Assembly (NCBI RefSeq): GCF_000377665.1 | Contig: NZ_KB898650.1 | Location: 186,001 to 250,000 of the forward strand | Source of the DNA: Vreelandella zhanjiangensis DSM 21076 | GTDB lineage: Bacteria > Pseudomonadota > Gammaproteobacteria > Pseudomonadales > Halomonadaceae | DNA length: 64,000 nt | Direction of reading: 5' to 3' | In this document: one piece after another, positions 1 through 7,335 of the stretch | Numbering within the stretch: the stretch's first letter is position 1 | Layout of the letters: the number at the start of each line of letters is the position of its first letter | Program-made: the position numbers and the translations under genes | Notes under the pieces: model-generated | What the model was told of the DNA's origin: nothing | Database searches by the model: none | The model's input: the letters and a program-made list of their open reading frames with translations, nothing else

Positions 1-2
1 GT

Positions 3-572
3 TATGACGATGTTTTTGAGCGCGGGGCTAGCCAGGCCAACGTTTGGCAGTGGGGTTGGACGGGCATTTATGGCGCAAGCCTTGCGGTTAACGCTTACCA
101 GTCCAGTGAAGCGAGCGATAGCGATGACCGGTTTGATGCGCGGGTGGGCGTGGTGAAGTCGGCGCTGGCATTGGGCGGAATGCTGATGGAAAGCCAGCCG
201 CATCAGGCGGCGTTAGTAGAGTATGAGCGCCTAAAAGCGCGCGGTGAGCTCAGCGGCGTGCAGGCGTTGGGGCTGGAGCTTGCTCAAGCCGAGCGGGAGC
301 GCCGCGGCTTTGGTGCACGGGTTGGGTCGCTGATCGTCAACGGGATCGCGGGCGGCGTGATTGCGGCGGATGGCCGTGAGCGCGATGGCGCGGTGAACTT
401 TGCAACCGGCATGCTGGTCAATGAGCTGCAAATTTGGACCCAGCCGAACCAGGCATCTTCGGCGATTAACCGCTTTCAACCGGCACGCGTTTCGTTGGGG
501 CCCGTTAGTCTTGAGGGCGAGTACGCGCTAATGGTGTCTCCGCAGCAAATTGGCGCCACCTGGCGCTATTAA
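3..572 (+). CDS. hypothetical protein, C-terminal part (5' end outside window)
   Basis: The reading frame is open from the first bases of the window, so this is the last 189 residues of a longer protein; the start codon lies upstream. I do not recognise the family. A Gly/Ala-rich segment (GSLIVNGIAGGVIAADG) in the middle looks like a short hydrophobic or membrane-contacting stretch. The surroundings are rich in Glu, Arg and Ala. The visible part has no clear catalytic motif. It is followed by about 140 bp of AT-rich DNA carrying the zinc-operon control region, so it is probably a separate transcription unit. Reality of the frame is supported by codon usage like that of its neighbours and by lack of a competing frame of similar quality. 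Confidence 0.7.
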   Translation, partial: YDDVFERGASQANVWQWGWTGIYGASLAVNAYQSSEASDSDDRFDARVGVVKSALALGGMLMESQPHQAALVEYERLKARGELSGVQALGLELAQAERERRGFGARVGSLIVNGIAGGVIAADGRERDGAVNFATGMLVNELQIWTQPNQASSAINRFQPARVSLGPVSLEGEYALMVSPQQIGATWRY

Positions 573-672
573 CACCTTATTGCATGTATCAATTGCTAAA
601 TTAGTAAGCGCGCTTATCATTGTCACATTCATGGAAGCGCGTAAAATATTCGGCAATTTTTTGGTTCTGCCA

Positions 673-691
673 AATGTTATGTTATAACTTA
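673..691 (+). promoter_or_regulatory. Zur-type operator (zinc uptake regulator box)
   Basis: The sequence AATGTTATGTTATAACTTA closely follows the gammaproteobacterial Zur palindrome (AATGTTATA-N-TATAACATT): the left half matches at 8 of 9 positions and the right half keeps TATAAC. It overlaps a possible -10 element (TATAAC at 683-688, weak -35 TTGGTT at 661-666), so a bound zinc-loaded repressor would block RNA polymerase. It lies 24 bp before a GTG start and heads the zinc transport operon. The match is visible; Zur control is inferred. Confidence 0.8.
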
Positions 692-714
692 TTCTATCAT
701 TAAGAGGATATTCA

Positions 715-864
715 GTGAGTCATCGCACGCACCGTCATAACCGGGAAGGGCCTTGCCACTTCTCTTTAATGTCACTGTCGGCCACTAAACGGTTGGTATT
801 TGTGGCTGTGCCGTTAGTGCTGCTGTGGGCGCTGGTAATTTGGGCAGGCGGGTGGCCGCAATGA
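715..864 (+). CDS. small membrane protein, first gene of zinc-uptake operon
   Basis: This is a 49-residue reading frame starting with GTG, preceded by AGAGG (703-707) at 7 nt spacing. The N-terminal part is basic and contains four His and one Cys (SHRTHRHNREGPCHF). Residues about 28-45 form one hydrophobic segment (LVFVAVPLVLLWALVIW), so the product is a single-span membrane protein with a His-rich, probably cytoplasmic, head. Its stop overlaps the znuC start as ATGA, which implies translational coupling, and it sits directly under the Zur-like box. I know of no named family. A zinc-handling or transporter-accessory role is inference from position and His content. Confidence 0.7.
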   Translation: MSHRTHRHNREGPCHFSLMSLSATKRLVFVAVPLVLLWALVIWAGGWPQ

Positions 865-1595
865 GTCAGCACGCTTTATCACACCTGACGCTTAGGAACT
901 TACATCTGGCCCAGGGGCGGCGCACGGTATTAGAGCACCTTGATGGGGAGTTCAAGCCGGGGGCGATTACCGCGCTAATTGGTGCTAATGGGGCGGGTAA
1001 AAGCACGCTTATTCAGGCCATCATGGGCGAGCTGAGGCCTATTAGCGGTACGGTATCGTGCACTATCGCATCCGAACGGCGTGCCTGGTTGCCACAACAG
1101 CTGGCGCTCGATTTAACGTTTCCGATGAGCGTGGAAGAACTGGTAATGACTGGCACTTGGCCAAGCCATGGGGCGCTTAAGGGTTACTGTGCGGCGCATT
1201 ATCGTCGCGGCCGCGACATCATGGCGCGTTTGGGTATTTCGCATTTGGCCCATCGCCCGCTGGGTGAGCTTTCTGGCGGCCAGCGCCAGCGGGCGTTAAT
1301 TGGGCGCACGTTAATGCAGGAAGCCGAGCTGCTGCTGCTTGATGAACCCTTCGCCAACGTTGACAGCGATACGGTGGATATCCTGATTCGCATATTGCGC
1401 GAAATGGCGGATAACGGGGTCACGATTATTGTTGTGCTGCACGATATGGACCACTTACGGCGCTTGGCAGATGAGGTGTTGATGCTAAACGGTGGCCATG
1501 GCCGCTGGGTGGCGCCCAGCGCGCTGAATCATTCCCATGCGCCTGCTCAGACAGTGCCATTTACTCTGGGGGGCCAGCATGTTGGAACTGCTTAA
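861..1595 (+). CDS. znuC: zinc ABC transporter, ATP-binding protein
   Basis: This 244-residue cytoplasmic ATPase energises zinc import. The Walker A motif GANGAGKST, signature LSGGQRQR and Walker B LLLLDEPF are all present, followed by the switch His in VVLHDMD. The ATG at 861 was chosen over an upstream in-frame GTG because it overlaps the stop of the preceding small gene (ATGA) and gives the usual family length. The 3' end overlaps znuB by 17 nt, a tight operon. The ABC family is certain. Zinc rather than manganese is inferred from the Zur-like box and the His-rich binding protein; an AztABC-type zinc system is an equally good label. Confidence 0.92.
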   Translation: MSQHALSHLTLRNLHLAQGRRTVLEHLDGEFKPGAITALIGANGAGKSTLIQAIMGELRPISGTVSCTIASERRAWLPQQLALDLTFPMSVEELVMTGTWPSHGALKGYCAAHYRRGRDIMARLGISHLAHRPLGELSGGQRQRALIGRTLMQEAELLLLDEPFANVDSDTVDILIRILREMADNGVTIIVVLHDMDHLRRLADEVLMLNGGHGRWVAPSALNHSHAPAQTVPFTLGGQHVGTA

Positions 1596-2469
1596 CGCGT
1601 GGTTTATCGCCCCCTTTGATTACGGTTTTATGCGCCGGGCGGTGGTGGGTGGTTTAGCCCTTTCTCTGGCCGCCCCGCCGCTGGGCGTATTTCTGGTATT
1701 ACGCGGGATGAGCCTGATTGGCGATGCCCTTGCGCATGCCATTATGCCGGGTGTAGCCATTGGCTTTTTATTCGCCGGTTTTTCGCTGCCCATCATGAGT
1801 ATTGGCGGCGTGTTATGCGGGCTGATGGTGGCCTTGCTGGCCGGGGCGGTATCGAAGATCGGCGGTCAGCGTGAAGATGCGGCACTGGCGAGCTTTTTTA
1901 TTATCTCGTTGGCCGCGGGGGTCATGTTGATCTCCATTGGTGGGAGCAGCGTGGACTTAACCCACGTTTTGTTTGGGTCTATTTTGGCGGTCAACTCCAC
2001 CGCTCTGATGCTTATCGCGGGCATAAGCACGCTCATTCTCATCACTCTGGCAGTGATTTTTCGGGCACTGGTGGTGGAATGCCTAGATCCATTGTTTTTA
2101 CGCGGTCAAAACCGCCGAAACGGCTGGGTACATAGCGTATTTCTTGCGCTTTTAGTGCTCAACATGACCGCCGGGTTTCAGACGTTGGGCACCATGATGG
2201 CCGTAGGTTTAATGATGCTGCCCGCCACCGCCGCACGTTTTTGGAGCAGGCGGCTTGAAGGGCTGATGGCGATTTCGATCATGATCGCTATTACGGCCAG
2301 TACGGGCGGCTTGCTGCTCTCGTTTCACTTAGATATTCCCTCGGGGCCTAGCATTATTCTACTGGCCGGTGTGGGTTACTTTTTCTCGGCGCTGTTTGGT
2401 CGCTACCACAGTCTGGCGGCCAGGCTCAGGCGCAAGACTGCGCCGCTGAGTGCCGAGGCATCTACGTAA
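1579..2469 (+). CDS. znuB: zinc ABC transporter, permease (ABC-3 family)
   Basis: This 296-residue integral inner-membrane protein has about eight or nine hydrophobic segments, the pattern of ABC-3 metal permeases (ZnuB/TroC/MntB). The conserved early stretch with GMSLIGDALAHAIMPGVAIG is typical of the family, as is the late segment with QTLGTMMAVGLMMLPAT. The ATG at 1579 follows a G-rich ribosome site (GGGGGG at 1568-1573) and lies inside the end of znuC; longer upstream starts lack such a site. It would form the zinc channel as a homodimer with ZnuC and receive metal from ZnuA. Confidence 0.92.
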   Translation: MLELLNAWFIAPFDYGFMRRAVVGGLALSLAAPPLGVFLVLRGMSLIGDALAHAIMPGVAIGFLFAGFSLPIMSIGGVLCGLMVALLAGAVSKIGGQREDAALASFFIISLAAGVMLISIGGSSVDLTHVLFGSILAVNSTALMLIAGISTLILITLAVIFRALVVECLDPLFLRGQNRRNGWVHSVFLALLVLNMTAGFQTLGTMMAVGLMMLPATAARFWSRRLEGLMAISIMIAITASTGGLLLSFHLDIPSGPSIILLAGVGYFFSALFGRYHSLAARLRRKTAPLSAEAST

Positions 2470-2489
2470 ATCATTAAAAAGGAGTCGGT

Positions 2490-3596
2490 ATGTCTTTACG
2501 GTTATCTTCACGCTTGCTGGTCGGTGTATCCGCAATGCTAGCGCTGCCTGCAGCCATCGCGGCGGACCGCGTTCAGGTAGTAACGAGCTTCTCGATTCTT
2601 GGCGATATCGTCGAGAATGTGGGCGGCGAGCATGTGGACGTTAAGTCACTGGTGGGCGCCGATGGTGATTCGCATGTCTACTCCCCCCGCCCGGGTGACG
2701 CTCGTGCGCTGGCGGAAGCTGATTTGGTAGTGTTCAACGGCCTGCTGTTTGAAGGCTGGATGGAGCGGCTTATTGAATCAAGCGATTACAAAGGCCCCCT
2801 GGTCACGGCGACTGACGGTATCGATAAGCTATCGTACGCGGGGCACAGCCACGACCACGGACATGATCACGATCACGATCACGATCACGGGCATGACCAC
2901 GACCACGGGCATGATCACGACCACGGACATGACCACGGCCACGGGCATGATCACGATCACGGGCATGACCACGTTCACGGCGAATTTGATCCCCACGCCT
3001 GGCAGGACATGGAGCAAGCGCGGGTATACATAACCAATATTCGCGATGGTTTGATTAAAGCCGATGAAGCGAATGCCGATGAGTACCGGGCTAACGCCGA
3101 TAGCTACCTAGCCGAAATGGCAGAAGTCGACGCTGAAATCCGCGAACTGATCAGTGAGATTCCGTCATCCACCAGCGTCATCACCGGCCACGATTCGTTT
3201 GGCTATTTCTCCAACGCCTACGGCATTCACTTTTTATCACCGGTTGGCCTGTCTACCGAAGTCGAGCCCAGCGGCGCGAGCATGGCGGAACTAGTCGATG
3301 TGATTAACGACCAGAACGTCCAGGCACTGTTTCATGAAAACATGACCAATCCTGCGGTCATTCAACAACTCTCGGAAGAGACGGGCCTGCCCATTGCCGG
3401 AACGCTTTACGCAGACGCCCTAGCTTCTGAAGGTGAAGCCAGCACGTACCTGGGCATGATGCGCCACAATGCTCGTACGCTGCACGACTCGCTGGCAGAG
3501 CCGGGTCATGATGACCATGAGGCTGACGAAGGACACGATCACGATCACGATCACGATCACGATCACGATCACGATCACAGCGAGCATAGCCACTAA
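2490..3596 (+). CDS. znuA: zinc-binding periplasmic protein with two His-rich tracts
   Basis: This 368-residue substrate-binding protein (cluster A-I) has a signal peptide at residues 1 to about 25 (cut near AIA-ADR) and a good ribosome site (AAGGAG). Probable metal ligands are H62 (DSHVYSP), H169 (DPHAW), H234 (ITGHDSF) and D309 (LYADAL). A fourth carboxylate ligand is the pattern of AztC/PsaA-like proteins rather than classic ZnuA. Residues 119-163 form a long His/Asp/Gly loop and residues 340-368 a second His-rich tail. Such tracts are thought to gather zinc or shuttle it to the binding site. It is the last gene of the operon. The double tract is longer than in most relatives I know. Confidence 0.93.
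   Translation: MSLRLSSRLLVGVSAMLALPAAIAADRVQVVTSFSILGDIVENVGGEHVDVKSLVGADGDSHVYSPRPGDARALAEADLVVFNGLLFEGWMERLIESSDYKGPLVTATDGIDKLSYAGHSHDHGHDHDHDHDHGHDHDHGHDHDHGHDHGHGHDHDHGHDHVHGEFDPHAWQDMEQARVYITNIRDGLIKADEANADEYRANADSYLAEMAEVDAEIRELISEIPSSTSVITGHDSFGYFSNAYGIHFLSPVGLSTEVEPSGASMAELVDVINDQNVQALFHENMTNPAVIQQLSEETGLPIAGTLYADALASEGEASTYLGMMRHNARTLHDSLAEPGHDDHEADEGHDHDHDHDHDHDHDHSEHSH
2844..2978 (+). repeat. in-frame tandem repeat coding the ZnuA His loop
   Basis: Degenerate 6-bp and 18-bp units (variants of CACGACCACGGACATGAT) run head to tail through the part of znuA encoding residues 119-163. Units are multiples of 3, so gain or loss of copies would alter loop length without a frameshift. Confidence 0.85.
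3537..3578 (+). repeat. (GATCAC)7 hexanucleotide repeat in znuA 3' end
   Basis: Seven perfect GATCAC units encode alternating Asp-His near the ZnuA C-terminus (residues 350-363). Perfect simple repeats of this length are prone to slippage, and each unit contains a GATC site. Confidence 0.92.
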
Positions 3597-3658
3597 ACAG
3601 GCGCTGCAAGCATCGCGTAAACTTTTTGGCTAAGAAAGGCCGGTGTGCTTCGCCCGAT

Positions 3659-3683
3659 AACCAGCGCCGTTCAGGCGCTGGTT
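3659..3683. terminator. hairpin between convergent znuA and ampR
   Basis: A 10-bp perfect stem (AACCAGCGCC / GGCGCTGGTT) with a 5-nt loop overlaps the ampR stop codon and lies downstream of znuA. Neither strand has a strong T-run after it, so it is only a possible terminator. Confidence 0.4.
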
Positions 3684-4543
3684 GCTGTCATCAACCACTC
3701 TCTAAAAGATGCCATGGCATGGGTTTCTTCGCGTGACTGCAGACGAGTAAGCCAGTACCCACCCAGGCTAACGGCCGTCGTAAATGGCTGTACCAACGCA
3801 CCACTATTCAACTGCCTTGAAAACATCAACGGGGGCGCCAAAGCCACTCCGATTCCCTGCTGCGCGGCATCCACCATGGCGATAGATGAATCAAATACGA
3901 TGCTTTTAGGTAGCGGGAAATTAACCGGCCCTCCGGCCGCAAGCAGCCACTCTGCCCATTCGTCAGCGCGATAGGAGCGCAGCAGCGTCTCGTTTAATAC
4001 ATCAGCCGGCATTTTAAGCCGCGCGGCGATCATCGGTGTGCACATCACGGATAAGGATGCTGGCAATAAGGGTTGTGCGGCAATACCATGCCAGGCGCCG
4101 GTGCCAAAGCGAATGGCAAAATCGAGTCCTTCGGCGGCCATGTCCGTACGGTTGTTGTGCGTGGAAAGACGTAGATCGATAAAGGGGTGCTTTTCCTGAA
4201 AATCGGCCAGCCGGGGCAACAGCCAGCCCACCGCAAACGTACCCACTGCGCCTACGTTTAACACTTCACGGTAATTACTCTCGCCTAGTTGCTCTAGCGT
4301 GTGTGTGATCTGATCGAAAGCGTCTCTTAATACCGGCAACAGCCCCTCGCCCTCCTGGGTCAGCATTAATCCGCGGGGCAAGCGGGTAAATAGCGGAACC
4401 TTGAGCTGACTTTCCAGCAGCTTAACCTGATGGCTAACGGCGGCCTGGGTTACGCAGAGCTCCTCGGCGGCGCGGGTAAAGCTCAAATGGCGAGCCGATA
4501 CCTCAAAGGCACGCAGCGCTTTTAGTGGCAAATAAGGACGCAC
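3671..4543 (-). CDS. ampR: AmpR, LysR-family regulator of beta-lactamase
   Basis: This 290-residue LysR-type regulator resembles enterobacterial AmpR along its whole length. Hallmarks include the opening YLPLKALRAFE, SFTRAAEEL in the helix-turn-helix, the RGLMLTQEGE wing, the effector-domain STHNNR and LRSYRADEW, and the close YWLTRLQSR. AmpR senses cell-wall muropeptides: UDP-MurNAc-pentapeptide keeps it repressive and anhydro-muropeptides turn it into an activator of ampC. It starts with GTG and is divergent from ampC across 138 bp, the classic inducible arrangement. The identification is by recalled sequence similarity; ligand response is known of the family only. Confidence 0.9.
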   Translation of the reverse strand: MRPYLPLKALRAFEVSARHLSFTRAAEELCVTQAAVSHQVKLLESQLKVPLFTRLPRGLMLTQEGEGLLPVLRDAFDQITHTLEQLGESNYREVLNVGAVGTFAVGWLLPRLADFQEKHPFIDLRLSTHNNRTDMAAEGLDFAIRFGTGAWHGIAAQPLLPASLSVMCTPMIAARLKMPADVLNETLLRSYRADEWAEWLLAAGGPVNFPLPKSIVFDSSIAMVDAAQQGIGVALAPPLMFSRQLNSGALVQPFTTAVSLGGYWLTRLQSREETHAMASFREWLMTATSA

Positions 4544-4681
4544 TCTTTTACCCCCTAATTTTTCTAATGGCGCGTATAAAATATCGCTGTTTGTCAGGCA
4601 GCGCCATTAACCGTAATTTACTCGCCATCCAGACCATTAATACGCCAATCGTCATTCACACTTGATTATCAGGTTGTCTAA
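4544..4681. promoter_or_regulatory. divergent ampR-ampC control region
   Basis: This 138-bp AT-rich spacer between divergent ampR and ampC must hold both promoters and the AmpR operator (LysR type, T-N11-A). A candidate ampC -35 TTGTCA is visible near 4595, with a poor -10 17 bp on. I could not single out one operator with confidence. Confidence 0.6.
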
Positions 4682-5854
4682 ATGAACAGCATTTTTGCAG
4701 CAAAAACGAGCCTTATTATCGCAGGTTCGCTTGTTATCAGCTCATTCTCCTGGGCCTCTGATGAGCAGAATAATCCCCAGATAGATGCGCTGGTCAACGA
4801 CACCATAACAGCGCTAATGGCGGAACATCGTATTCCAGGTATGGCCGTGGCGCTGAGTGTTGATGGCAAGCGGTATTACTTTAACTATGGTGTCGCCGAT
4901 CAAGCGGCGAATACCCCAGTAACAGCCGACACCCTTTTTGAGCTAGGTTCGGTCAGTAAGACCTTTACCGCAGCGCTGGGCGCTTACGCGCAGGCGAGCG
5001 GTGCGCTGTCGTTAAACGATTCTGCCAGCCAATACCTGCCAGCGTTTGAAGGCAGCGTTTTTGATGACGTAAGCCTTCTGGAACTTGCCACCTACACAGC
5101 GGGCGGGCTGCCTTTGCAGTTTCCTGACGACGTGCAGAATGAAGACGAAATGCTCGACTACTATCGCCACTGGCAACCCGACTATGCCCCCGGTACTCAC
5201 CGACAGTATTCCAACCCGAGTATTGGCTTGTTCGGCTATTTGACAGCGCAGCGGCTTGGCGAACCCTATGCGGCGTTAATGGAAGAGCATCTGTTCTCGC
5301 CGCTTGGGCTTGAGCACAGCTACCTGGAGGTGCCGGAAGAACAGCAGCCCCACTATGCCTATGGCTACTCGAAAGATGATGAGGCGGTTCGGGTAAATCC
5401 AGGCGTGCTGGATGCCCAGGCTTACGGCGTTAAATCCAATACTGCAGACATGCTGGCGTTCATTGAAGCCCACATGGATAGTTCAGCGCTGGATGAGACG
5501 CTGCGTGAAGCGTTAGAGACAACGCAAATGGGCTATTTCAGTATGGGGGATATGACCCAAGCCCTGGGCTGGGAGCGATATGCCTATCCGGTAACGCTTG
5601 ATCAGCTACGCGCCGGAAATTCGCTTGAGATGGCTTTAGAAGCCAACGAAGCAAGGCGCTTACAGCCGCCGCTACCGGCAAGCCAGGACGTGTGGTTCAA
5701 CAAGACCGGCTCAACCGGAGGTTTTGGTGCCTATGTGGCTTTTGTACCCAGCCAGCAGATGGGTATCGTTATGCTGGCGAATCGCAATTACCCTAACCAG
5801 GCCCGCATCGAGGCCGCCCATCATATCCTAACCGCGCTGATGGATACTCCTTAA
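4682..5854 (+). CDS. ampC: class C (AmpC-type) beta-lactamase
   Basis: This 390-residue periplasmic serine beta-lactamase has a signal peptide ending near residue 25 (SFSWA-SDE). The three active-site motifs of class C are present: S90-V-S-K93 (nucleophile and Lys), Y176-S-N178 (Tyr base; usual form YAN or YSN), and K341-T-G343. Length fits class C (about 380-390), and the late block with STGGFGAYVAF is also typical. It hydrolyses cephalosporins by an acyl-enzyme route. The divergent ampR neighbour implies inducible expression. A D,D-peptidase or esterase of the same fold is less likely given the AmpR pairing. Confidence 0.92.
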   Translation: MNSIFAAKTSLIIAGSLVISSFSWASDEQNNPQIDALVNDTITALMAEHRIPGMAVALSVDGKRYYFNYGVADQAANTPVTADTLFELGSVSKTFTAALGAYAQASGALSLNDSASQYLPAFEGSVFDDVSLLELATYTAGGLPLQFPDDVQNEDEMLDYYRHWQPDYAPGTHRQYSNPSIGLFGYLTAQRLGEPYAALMEEHLFSPLGLEHSYLEVPEEQQPHYAYGYSKDDEAVRVNPGVLDAQAYGVKSNTADMLAFIEAHMDSSALDETLREALETTQMGYFSMGDMTQALGWERYAYPVTLDQLRAGNSLEMALEANEARRLQPPLPASQDVWFNKTGSTGGFGAYVAFVPSQQMGIVMLANRNYPNQARIEAAHHILTALMDTP

Positions 5855-5864
5855 AGAGTGATAT

Positions 5865-5891
5865 GCCCTGGCTATGCTTAATAGTCAGGGC
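5865..5891 (+). terminator. hairpin after ampC
   Basis: GCCCTG-G-CTAT, loop GCTTA, ATAG-T-CAGGGC forms a stem with one mismatch 10 bp after the ampC stop. The T-run is poor, so termination is uncertain. The rest of 5892-6109 is AT-rich with no gene seen. Confidence 0.45.
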
Positions 5892-6109
5892 TTGATGTCC
5901 TGGGTTAACAATATTAGTTAAATTGCGACTTTATTACTTTTTAACTTTGGCTTAAACCTGCTTATAACACTATAAATAAATATATTCTTCGCTGTATCGC
6001 TTGCCAGTAAGCTTAGCCATTATGCGAACGCCTTTAAAAGTTAATTAATAGCTTTTAATTAGGTTTTAGCTTTTTTAAATATAGGTTTCTTTTATGAGGC
6101 CACAGCATA

Positions 6110-7138
6110 ATGTCGAAACTATTAGTAGTGGGCGGCTGTGGTTATATCGGTTCTCATACGGTTAAATATCTCCTCTATAAAGGCCATGACGTTGTTGTTC
6201 TTGACAATCTTTCTACCGGATTTAAAGAAAGTCTTTTAGGCGGTGCATTGATTATTGGTAATTGCGGCAATCGAAAGCATCTTGATAGATTATTGGCGAC
6301 ACACTCCTTTGATGGCGTACTGCATTTTGCTTCTCTTATCCAGGTAGGCGAGTCAGTCGTTAACCCTGGCAAATATTATCTGAACAACGTTGTTAATACG
6401 CTGACATTACTTCAAGCACTAAAAGACCATCAGGTAGGCCCGCTGGTTTTTTCATCCACGGCTGCCGTTTACGGTGAACCCCAGACCCCGCTTTTGAGTG
6501 AAGACCATCCACAAAAGCCTTTGAATCCTTACGGCATGAGTAAGCTGATGGTTGAGCATATGCTTAAGGATTTCTCGCATGCCTATGGGCTACGCTCTGT
6601 TGCGCTACGCTATTTTAATGCCTCGGGTGCCGACCCGTTAACCCGCATAGGTGAACGCCACGCGCCTGAAACGCATTTAATTCCCCTGGCGTTGCAGGCC
6701 GCACTTGGACTGCGCGGCCCACTTAGCGTGTATGGACGCGACTATGCCACACCGGATGGCACCTGCATTCGCGACTATATCCATGTGGATGACCTGGCTG
6801 AAGCGCACTTGCTCGCCTTGGAGTATTTATGGCAAGGCGGAGAGACAGCAGCCTTTAATTTAGGCAACGGCGACGGCTTTAGCGTACAGCAAGTGCTCGA
6901 TACGATTGAAGGCGTGACGGGCTACGCCGTGCCTTTTGAAAATGCACCTCGGCGTAGTGGCGATCCTGCCCGGCTGGTGGCCGATGCGCAGCTGGCCAAA
7001 CAAACGCTTGGCTGGGCGCCCCGCTACGCAACACTGCCCACCATTATTAAGCATGCCTGGCAGTGGGAGGCTAAACGCCCGTCTGTATTATCAAGGCCAA
7101 CTAAATTATCACAGCCAACCAAGCATTATGCTGCTTAA
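6110..7138 (+). CDS. galE: UDP-glucose 4-epimerase
   Basis: This 342-residue extended SDR enzyme interconverts UDP-glucose and UDP-galactose using bound NAD. The Rossmann motif GGCGYIGSH opens the protein, the catalytic Tyr-Lys pair is in NPYGMSK with the upstream Ser in SSTAAVYG, and the substrate loop contains LRYFNASGAD. The start has GAGG at 6096-6099, 10 nt upstream. It supplies UDP-galactopyranose to the mutase encoded downstream. It may be transcribed separately, since about 200 bp of AT-rich DNA follows. The last 20 or so residues (after KRPSVLS) are a low-complexity tail not typical of GalE. Confidence 0.93.
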   Translation: MSKLLVVGGCGYIGSHTVKYLLYKGHDVVVLDNLSTGFKESLLGGALIIGNCGNRKHLDRLLATHSFDGVLHFASLIQVGESVVNPGKYYLNNVVNTLTLLQALKDHQVGPLVFSSTAAVYGEPQTPLLSEDHPQKPLNPYGMSKLMVEHMLKDFSHAYGLRSVALRYFNASGADPLTRIGERHAPETHLIPLALQAALGLRGPLSVYGRDYATPDGTCIRDYIHVDDLAEAHLLALEYLWQGGETAAFNLGNGDGFSVQQVLDTIEGVTGYAVPFENAPRRSGDPARLVADAQLAKQTLGWAPRYATLPTIIKHAWQWEAKRPSVLSRPTKLSQPTKHYAA

Positions 7139-7213
7139 GGCTATTAACAGAGCAACTCTACATATCAGAAGAAACTATTAAACTAATAACCCTCAGATTA
7201 TCGAAAATATAAA

Positions 7214-7262
7214 TAGCACTAAAGCAATAAAACCAATCATATTTAGCACTACAGCAATAAAA
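7214..7262. repeat. pair of 19-bp direct repeats upstream of glycosyltransferase
   Basis: TAGCACTAAAGCAATAAAA (7214-7232) recurs with one change at 7244-7262. The start-to-start distance is 30 bp, close to three helical turns, and the pair lies 75 bp before the next gene in an AT-rich spacer. It could be a tandem protein-binding site; no protein is known. Confidence 0.75.
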
Positions 7263-7335
7263 GGGAACCCAGGGTTAGTTTACCGCACCGTTGAATTCGT
7301 AAAGCTAACCCTTCATTTAACCAAGGAGAAAATAC

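Noticed and set aside
2844..2978. Possible CRISPR-like array
   Set aside because: The repeats are in-frame coding units without spacers and no cas genes are present.
2829..3017. Antisense open frame through the ZnuA His loop
   Set aside because: It is a product of the repeat (a Val/Ile-rich reverse reading) and has no ribosome site.
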